This document shows positions 22,801 to 31,800 of a DNA stretch of 64,000 nucleotides, in pieces. A model generated the notes under the pieces. That model had not been told where the DNA came from. It worked only from the letters and a program-made list of their open reading frames with translations, and ran no database searches. The stretch comes from Bicyclus anynana (Eukaryota; Arthropoda; Insecta; Lepidoptera; Nymphalidae). Location of the stretch: positions 1,589,397 through 1,653,396 of the forward strand of contig NC_069109.1 in the NCBI RefSeq assembly GCF_947172395.1, given 5' to 3'. Numbering within the stretch: the first letter of the stretch is position 1; each line of letters begins with the position of its first letter. Position numbers and translations under genes: made by a program.

Positions 22801-25800
22801 CCAATGTAGGTTGCTCGTTGTTCCGTTACGCCTCTGCAACTGAGCATAACGTGTAGCGGTGTCTCGTCCTCCTCCATGCAGGCTCTGCACAGAGGACTGT
22901 CGGTCAAACCTAGAATTGAAAGGTGTTTGTTTAGCGGGCAGTGACCTGTTATTAGGCCAACTACTGTTCTCAGCTTGTCTCGTGTGAGGTTCATAAGTTT
23001 CTTTGTTATCCTTGGGTCGAGGCCTGGGAGTGCCTCTTTTGTATGTCTACATGTGGTTATGCTGTCCTATAGTTCGGCGTGGGTTCTGATGGTTTGTTTG
23101 TGCAACCATGTTTTGTATTCACTGAATGGTATGGGTACTATTGGTTCGGGCCCTACTACCTTCAGTGTCGTGGCGCGACGCGCCAGTTCATCAGCCGCTT
23201 CATTACCTAAGATTCCGCTGTGTCCCTTTATCCATCTTAATGTAACTAAGTTATTTGTTGCAAGTTTTGTTAGGGCCTTGTGACAGTCTAGCAGTAGTTT
23301 TGACGTAGTCGAGTGTTTTGCCAGTGCTTTTAGTACTGCTTGACTGTCGCTAAGTATATTAATGTTAAAATTTTTTACCTGTCTGTTGGTCACGGCAACA
23401 GCCGCAGTTGTGATGCCGACGCATTCTGCCTGGAAGACTGAGTTGTGCTTACCAAGCGCTTGTGCAATCCGTATGTTGAGGTCTTGGCAGTAGACTCCTG
23501 CTCCAGGACTCTGTGCCTGCTCCTTCATCAACAACCGAGGTCTGCAGCTGCACATGAGCTATAAGCATCGCTCCAACGACATAGAGGTGACATTCTGTTG
23601 ATGAACTTGTCTATGGCACCCCTCCGACGTGGTGTGCACTCTGTGCCTGCTCCTTCATCAACAACCGAGGTCTGCAGCTGCACATGAGCTATAAGCATCG
23701 CTCCAACGACATAGAGGTGACATTCTGTTGATGAACTTGTCTATGGCACCCCTCCGACGTGGTGTGCACTCTGTGCCTGCTCCTTCATCAACGACCGAGG
23801 TCTGCGGCTGCACATGAGCTACAAGCATCGCTCCAACGACATAGAGGTGACATTCTGTTGATGAACTTGTCTATGGCACCTCTCTGACGTGGTGTGTACT
23901 CTGTGCCTGCTGCAACAACATAGCAAACATCGCTCGCTGTTTGAGTCACGTCATATTTAATTTCTTAAAACACATAATTGAAAAGTTGGTGGTGCATACC
24001 CCGGACAGGATTGGAACCCACACCGTCTGGAATTGGAGGCAGAGGTCATATCCACTGGGCTATATCAGCTAATTAACTGTTTCAGAGCCCCTCGGGTCCG
24101 AAGTGCGAGCCGTGCAACATTCGGTTCGCATCTGAGAGCGCCTACCAACAACATCTGGACGTGTCCCTCAAACATGCCGACGATTCGTAAGTAAACCTGA
24201 CACTTTGTTTTACAAGCTTATCTGTAGATTAGAGCAAGATTTGATTATAGACAGACAACTGGACAGGTGAAACTCACCTGTCCAGTTGTCTGTCTATAAT
24301 CAAATCTTGCTTCTAAGTTAAATTTGATCCACTTACCGGTTTCCGATTTTATAAATCGGCTGACAATGCAATATTGTTATGACATAGAGCTGATCTGATG
24401 ATGGAGTAGGAAGGTGGCCATAGGAACTCTGTAATTAAACGACGTAGCCCCATCGAGTTTGGGCTCGTTTGATTCGTCTTGACGAGTACTTTCATAAGAT
24501 GGTATGAATCTGGTGATGGAGCTGGAAGGTGGACATAGGAACTACGTAATTAAGCGACGCAACGCTTTTAAGTTTGGACTCGTTTAATTCGTCTTGATGA
24601 GTACTTTCATACTAGATGGTATGAGTCTGATGATGGAGCTGGAAGGTGGCCATAAGAACTCTTTAATTAAACGACCGGACCCCACCGAGCGTGGGTTCAA
24701 ATGATTCGTCTTGACGAGTACATTGTCTCTAATCATCAGACCCTGTAATCTGACGATCGAGCTGGAAGGTGGCCATAGGAGCTCTTTAATTAAACGACCG
24801 GACCCCACCGAGTGTGGGTTCAAATGATTCGTCTTGACGAGTACATTGTCTCTAATCATCAGACCCTGTAATCTGACGATGGAGCTGGAAGGTCCCCATA
24901 GGAACTCTTTAATTAAACGACTGAACCCCACCGAGTCTGAGTTTGTATGATACGTCTTGACTAGTACTTTGTCTCTAAATCATCAGACCCTGTAATCTGA
25001 CGATGGAGCTGAAAGGTCCCCATAGGAACTCTTTAATTAAACGACTGAACCCCACCGAGTCTGAGTTTGTATGATACGTCTTGACGAGTACTTTATCTCT
25101 AGATGGTAAACAGGGTCTGATGATGGAGCTGCAAGGTGGCCAAAGGAACTCTGTAATTAAACTATGCAACCGCATCTAGTCTGAGTTTGTATTATTCGTC
25201 TTGACGAGTACTTTACCTTTAGATAGTATTCAGGGACTGATGATGGAGCTGGAAGGTGGCCATAGGAACTCTGTAATTAAACGACCGAACCCCACCGAGT
25301 GTGAGCTCGTTTGATTCGTCTTGACGAGTACTTTGTCTCTAAATCATCAGACCCTGTAGTCTGATGATGGATCTGGAAGGTGGCCATAGGAACTGTGTAA
25401 TAAAACGGCACAACCCCATCGAGTTTGGGCTCGTTTGATTCGTCTTGACGAGTGCTTTGATACTAGATGGTATGAGTCTGATGATAGTAGTGGAAGGTGA
25501 CCATAGGAACTACGTAATTAAACAACGCAACACTATCGAGTTTGGGCTCGTTTGATTCGTCTTGACGAGTGCTTTGATACTAGATGGTATGAGTCTGATG
25601 ATAGTAGTGGAAGGTGACCATAGGAACTACGTAATTAAACAACGCAACACTATCGAGTTTGGGCTCGTTTGATTCGTCTTGACGAGTGCTTTGATACTAG
25701 ATGGTATGAGTCTGATGATAGTAGTGGAAGGTGACCATAGGAACTACGTAATTAAACAACGCAACACTATCGAGTTTGGGCTCGTTTGATTCGTCTTGAC

Positions 25801-28800
25801 GAGTGCTTTGATACTAGATGGTATGAGTCTGATGATAGTAGTGGAAGGTGACCATAGGAACTACGTAATTAAACAACGCAACACTATCGAGTTTGGGCTC
25901 GTTTGATTCGTCTTGACGAGTGCTTTGATACTAGATGGTATGAGTCTGATGATAGTAGTGGAAGATGACCATAGGAACTACGTAATTAAACAACGCAACA
26001 CTATCGAGTTTGGGCTCGTTTGATTCGTCTTGACGAGTGCTTTGATACTAGATGGTATGAGTCTGATGATAGTAGTGGAAGGTGACCATAGGAACTACGT
26101 AATTAAACAACGCAACACTATCGAGTTTGGGCTCGTTTGATTCGTCTTGACGAGTGCTTTGATACTAGATGGTATGAGTCTGATGATAGTAGTGGAAGGT
26201 GACCATAGGAACTACGTAATTAAACAACGCAACACTATCGAGTTTGGGCTCGTTTGATTCGTCTTGACGAGTGCTTTGATACTAGATGGTATGAGTCTGA
26301 TGATAGTAGTGGAAGGTGACCATAGGAACTACGTAATTAAACAACGCAACACTATCGAGTTTAGGCTCGTTTGATTCGTCTTGACGAGTGCTTTGATACT
26401 AGATGGTATGAGTCTGATGATAGTAGTGGAAGGTGACCATAGGAACTACGTAATTAAACAACGCAACACTATCGAGTTTGGGCTCGTTTGATTCGTCTTG
26501 ACGAGTGCTTTGATACTAGATGGTATGAGTCTGATGATAGTAGTGGAAGGTGACCATAGGAACTACGTAATTAAACAACGCAACACTATCGAGTTTGGGC
26601 TCGTTTGATTCGTCTTGACGAGTGCTTTGATACTAGATGGTATGAGTCTGATGATAGTAGTGGAAGGTGACCATAGGAACTACGTAATTAAACAACGCAA
26701 CACTATCGAGTTTGGGCTCGTTTGATTCGTCTTGACGAGTGCTTTGATACTAGATGGTATGAGTCTGATGATAGTAGTGGAAGGTGACCATAGGAACTAC
26801 GTAATTAAACAACGCAACACTATCGAGTTTGGGCTCGTTTGATTCGTCTTGACGAGTGCTTTGATACTAGATGGTATGAGTCTGATGATAGTAGTGGAAG
26901 GTGACCATAGGAACTACGTAATTAAACAACGCAACACTATCGAGTTTGGGCTCGTTTGATTCGTCTTGACGAGTGCTTTGATACTAGATGGTATGAGTCT
27001 GATGATAGTAGTGGAAGATGACCATAGGAACTACGTAATTAAACAACGCAACACTATCGAGTTTGGGCTCGTTTGATTCGTCTTGACGAGTGCTTTGATA
27101 CTAGATGGTATGAGTCTGATGATAGTAGTGGAAGGTGACCATAGGAACTACGTAATTAAACAACGCAACACTATCGAGTTTGGGCTCGTTTGATTCATCT
27201 TGACGAGTGCTTTGATACTAGATGGTAACCAGTAAATATAAATAATAATAATGAATTAAACTCTTGTTTGTTCATAGCACGTTGGAGCCAGACTCTCCAA
27301 AGATACCGAACAACAAATTGAATATGAAGCATGCGCCCAGAAGCAGGCAAGACATCCAGACAGTGGAGTGCGAACTGGTGAGTATTATAATTTTTTTTTT
27401 AGTATTTGCCATATTTTTTTAAATATGACCAATATTTCTTTTCCCCTCTAACTAGTCGGGAATGTGTTAGGAGTGGGTGCGACTATAGTCCAACGGGGCA
27501 GGGATCGAACCACCACTCCTTGGTGATGAGTCCGACACCTTTACCGTTGAGCTATGGAGGCTATTTGATGAGCTTTTCAGTTGTGTGCATGCAGTTTTCA
27601 GGGTGAAACGTACGTAGAGAGTATTTTGTCGGACCTGGGTGACGTTGTCGCATGGGTTCGCCGAATTTTCGCGGATGATAGCAAAATAAATAAATCATTA
27701 TATAATCATGATGAACTTCCGCAAAGTAACGCCTGCTTCTATCCAATAGTTTCTTTACATTTTTGGGTAAGTAAACGCAGACATGTTGGTGAAAAAATTT
27801 GACAATGAATGACGACGCGTGCACCGAAGTGACAAGACCGAAACGCGCGGGCACAGATTAATACTTCACAGATTCATAATACATGTAATGTCAGTTAGAC
27901 GGAGAACTTTGATTGACACTTTAGCCGTGTGGGAGAGATGTAATGAAAGACTTGGTTTGTATCCAATTGTATCGAATGTATTGAATCAAAAACGTATTAC
28001 TTATATTTACACAATCAATCTTACAAAACTAGGAACGCACAGTAGTGCAGATGGTGTGGACGTCCAATCACACAAATCTTGAGTGAATCAGCGTGATATA
28101 AATATGCGGCGCCGACGATTCGCGCGGAGCAGTGCAAACTTGTAGTTCACGTTGATATGTCGTCCGTTGCTCCGGCGGTGGAAGTGCAGACGTATGCACG
28201 AATTGGTATGCACGTATGTAGCCAGCGAAGGTGTGTGAGTATATATCGGCGCATTTCACGTGCGGCTGTGCGGCCTCAGTTTGCTGCGGCTCGGCGCAGC
28301 GCGCGGTCGCTTGCTTGGCATGTATGTAGGCAGGTAGCTACAACACCAACACAGAGCGCGAGCGCAAACATTATTATTGATTAATCTGTGGCTATAAAGG
28401 ATTATATTTTTATTTCCAGTGCGGTACACAGTTGAAAGGCTTCAAGCTGTATGCCCTCCACTTCAGCAAGATCCATCCGGACAAGACGAGCAGTCAGCTC
28501 CGTCCAAACTTGGAGCAGTTCCTGTGCGATCAGTGCGGGAAGTCCTTCAAGGTGAGCCCATCATCATAAACAGCCGATGGACTTTCACTGCTGGACATAG
28601 CCTTGCATGGACTTCCAACGGTCTCGGTCCATCTAGTGGGGGGTCGAACAACACTGCGTTTCTGGTAAGGTTGCCATTCCAGCACCTTGGGACCCCATTC
28701 CTCGGCTCAATGTGTCCTCTAAACTTGGAGTAGTTCCTATACAATCAGTGCTGGAAGTCCTTCAAGGATAGCTGATTGACTTCCACTGCTGGACATAACC

Positions 28801-31800
28801 TTGCATGGACTTCCAACGGTCTCGAGCTGCCAACATCCAGCGGCTCCCTGCAACCCGCTTGATGTCTTCCCTCCACCTAGTGGGGGGTCGACCAACTGTG
28901 CTTGCCGGTGCAGTGTCACCATTCTAGCACTTTGGGGCTCCATTCATGAGCCCTCCAAACTTGGAGCAGTTCCTGTGTGACCAGTGGGGAAAGTCCTTCA
29001 AGATGAGCCCATCATCATCTTTATCAGCCAATGGAGGTCCACTGCTAGACATAGTCTTGCATGGACTTCCAACGGTCTCGGTCCATCTAGTGGAGGGTCG
29101 AACAACACTGTGCTTCTGGTGGGGTCACCATTCCAGCACCTTGGGACCCCATTCATCGGCTCAATGTGTCCTCTAAACTTGGAGTAGTGCCTATGCAATC
29201 AGTGCTGGAAGTCCTTCAAGGATAGCCGATGGATGTCCACTGCTGGACATAACCTTGCATGGACTTCCAACGGTCTCGAGCTGCCAGCATCCAGCTGCTC
29301 CCTGCTACCTGTTTGAAATCCTCGGTCCATCTATTGGGGGGTCGACCAACTGTGCTTACCGGTGCAGTGTCACCATTCCAGCAACTTGGGGCCCCAGGGG
29401 CTCCATTCATGAGCTCTGTATGCCCTCCAAACTTTGAGCAGTTCCTGTGTGACCAGTGAGGGAAGTCCTTCAAGATGAGCCCATCATCATCATTATCAGC
29501 TGATAGACTTCCACTGCTGAACATAACCTTGCATGGCCTTCCAACGGTCTCGGTCCATCTAGTGGGGGGTCCAACAACATTGTGCTTCTGGTGGGGTCAC
29601 CATTCCAGCACTTTGGGACCCCATTCATCGGCTCAATGTGTCCTCTAAACTTGGAGTAGTTCCTATGCAATCAGTGTGGGAAGTCCTTCAAGGATAGCCG
29701 ATAGACGTCCACTGCTGGACATAACCTTGCATGGACTTCCAACGGTCTCGAGCTGCCAGCATCCAGCTGCTCCCTGCTACCTGTTTGATGTACTTGGTCC
29801 ATCTATTGGGGGGTCGACCAACTGTGCTTGCCAGTGCGGGGTCACCATTCCAGCACCTTGGGGCCCCATTCATCAGCTTTATGTGCCTCAACTTGGAGCA
29901 GTTCCTGTGCGATCAGTGTGGGAAGTCATTCAAAGTGAGCCCATTATCACCATCATCATTTACAGCTGATGGACGTCCACTGCTGGACATAGCCTTGCCT
30001 GGACTTCCAACGGTCTCGAGTAGAGAGTAGTCAGCAGGTGGCGTAAAACAAAAATAACCATAGTATTAGTAATACACACACATACAAATAATTTACATCC
30101 TAATACATAAACAATATTACACAAATACCTACAATAATGAATAAAATACATATCAAAATATACTAATAAATCTATACTAATATTATAAAGATCTATACTA
30201 ATATTATAGAGATCAATGTCAGAGAAAAAAGGCTATTTTTATTTATTTATTTATTTATTTATTTGTGTGTAACTTGGGTTTTAATTTTATTTAGTTACAT
30301 TTATTCGCTTTAATGAATTTTAATAAGATCCTTGTATTTTTTAAATTTTAATGATACCGGGTACAAGAGTGGACCTGAAATGGACCATCTACTTTCAGCT
30401 AATTCGGTTCAGTAGTCGAGGCGTGAAAGAGTAACAAACATTCATATCATCAAAATCATCAGTTTTCGCAAATCTCGGGAAACCATAGTTTTTTTCGGGA
30501 TAAAAAGTAGCCTATGTGTTAATCCAGAGTGAAATCTATTTCCATTCCAAATTTCAACCAAATCGCTTCAGTAGTAGCGGCGTTATAGAGTAACAAACAT
30601 CCAAACATACAAACTTTCGCGTTTATAATATTAGTAGGATTATCAATTATCAATAATGTAGGCTGTCTGGCCTTTTTACCCAAATGTCCGGCTTTTAATT
30701 TCGGCGACCTGGCAACCCTATTGAAGTTATATGAGATGAATAAATGATGTAACCTTTGTGTCCAGTACCCCAGCCTGTTGAAGGACCACCAGCTGGTGCA
30801 CTCCGGCGTGAGGAAGTACCAGAGCGACAAGTCGTACCCCTGCCCCATCTGCGGGAAGAAGTTCACGCTCAAGGGCAACACTGACCGCCACATGTGGGTG
30901 AGTGGTTTACCTTATCTATGACTAGACGTATGACATAGAGGAGTTAGACATGGAGATGCATCGCACCCAAATTCAAAATTGTGCCTTTTTTTTTAAGTTT
31001 ACTCCTTAAGTATCGATTTTTCATATAGCCCCCGGTATGAAAAAAATATATGCAGTAAAATTCGATGAACGAATGACAGCGTTACGTTTTTCTGCGCACC
31101 TTTCACTGTGCGCTGCCGCAGGGCACGCCCGCACGCATGTGCACGCTGTTGGCGGGCGCGCACGTCGCGGGCTGCTGCTCCTCGGTTGCGCACCTTTCAC
31201 TTCAAGCGTAGTCAATCTGAAAGAGTAAACTCTATTCGTGCGTCGGAGCTGATACACACTTTTTTTACATAAAAATGGAACCGAATTCAAAGACATATTT
31301 TAGTTATTTTGATTTTAGCACAAAATTACTCAACCGATTTTCATGATAATGAAATGGGACCAATCTTAATCGACGAAGTTATGAGGTAACAAACATTAAA
31401 GAAAACGAATAAAAAGCATACGAATTGAGAATCTTATCATTTTTTTGAAGTCGGTTAAAATTAAAAAAACGAAGCGCCATTTATAAGCCTCAGGCTTAAC
31501 TGTATCGTAAGACATTCTTAGTGTACAAAAAGGGATTGTTTCAAAGTTCTCTAAGAACGCCATCTACTGGTAATTCAAGGTAACAAACACTGTTTCAAAA
31601 CCCGATTGAAAATTTTCGTAACACATTCACCAACTTTCTTAACTTAAGTGTAGGTAAAGTAGTTTTACTTCGAAAACGTGGTCACGACTGGACTGAATAA
31701 TCTCGTCGTTTTATCGTGGTATGTACCCGTTTAAATAATAATCATAATGAAAAAACACGAAATAAGTTTAAAATCATTAATTTATGATAAACAATAATTG

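Noticed and set aside
24584..25175. Reverse-strand frames over the 117-bp satellite
   Set aside because: Shadows of a tandem array. No domain, no splice context, and broken by length variation.
28547..29969. Several 60-100 codon frames on both strands
   Set aside because: They are pieces of RTE tail and exon tail within the exon 10 array, without their own signals.
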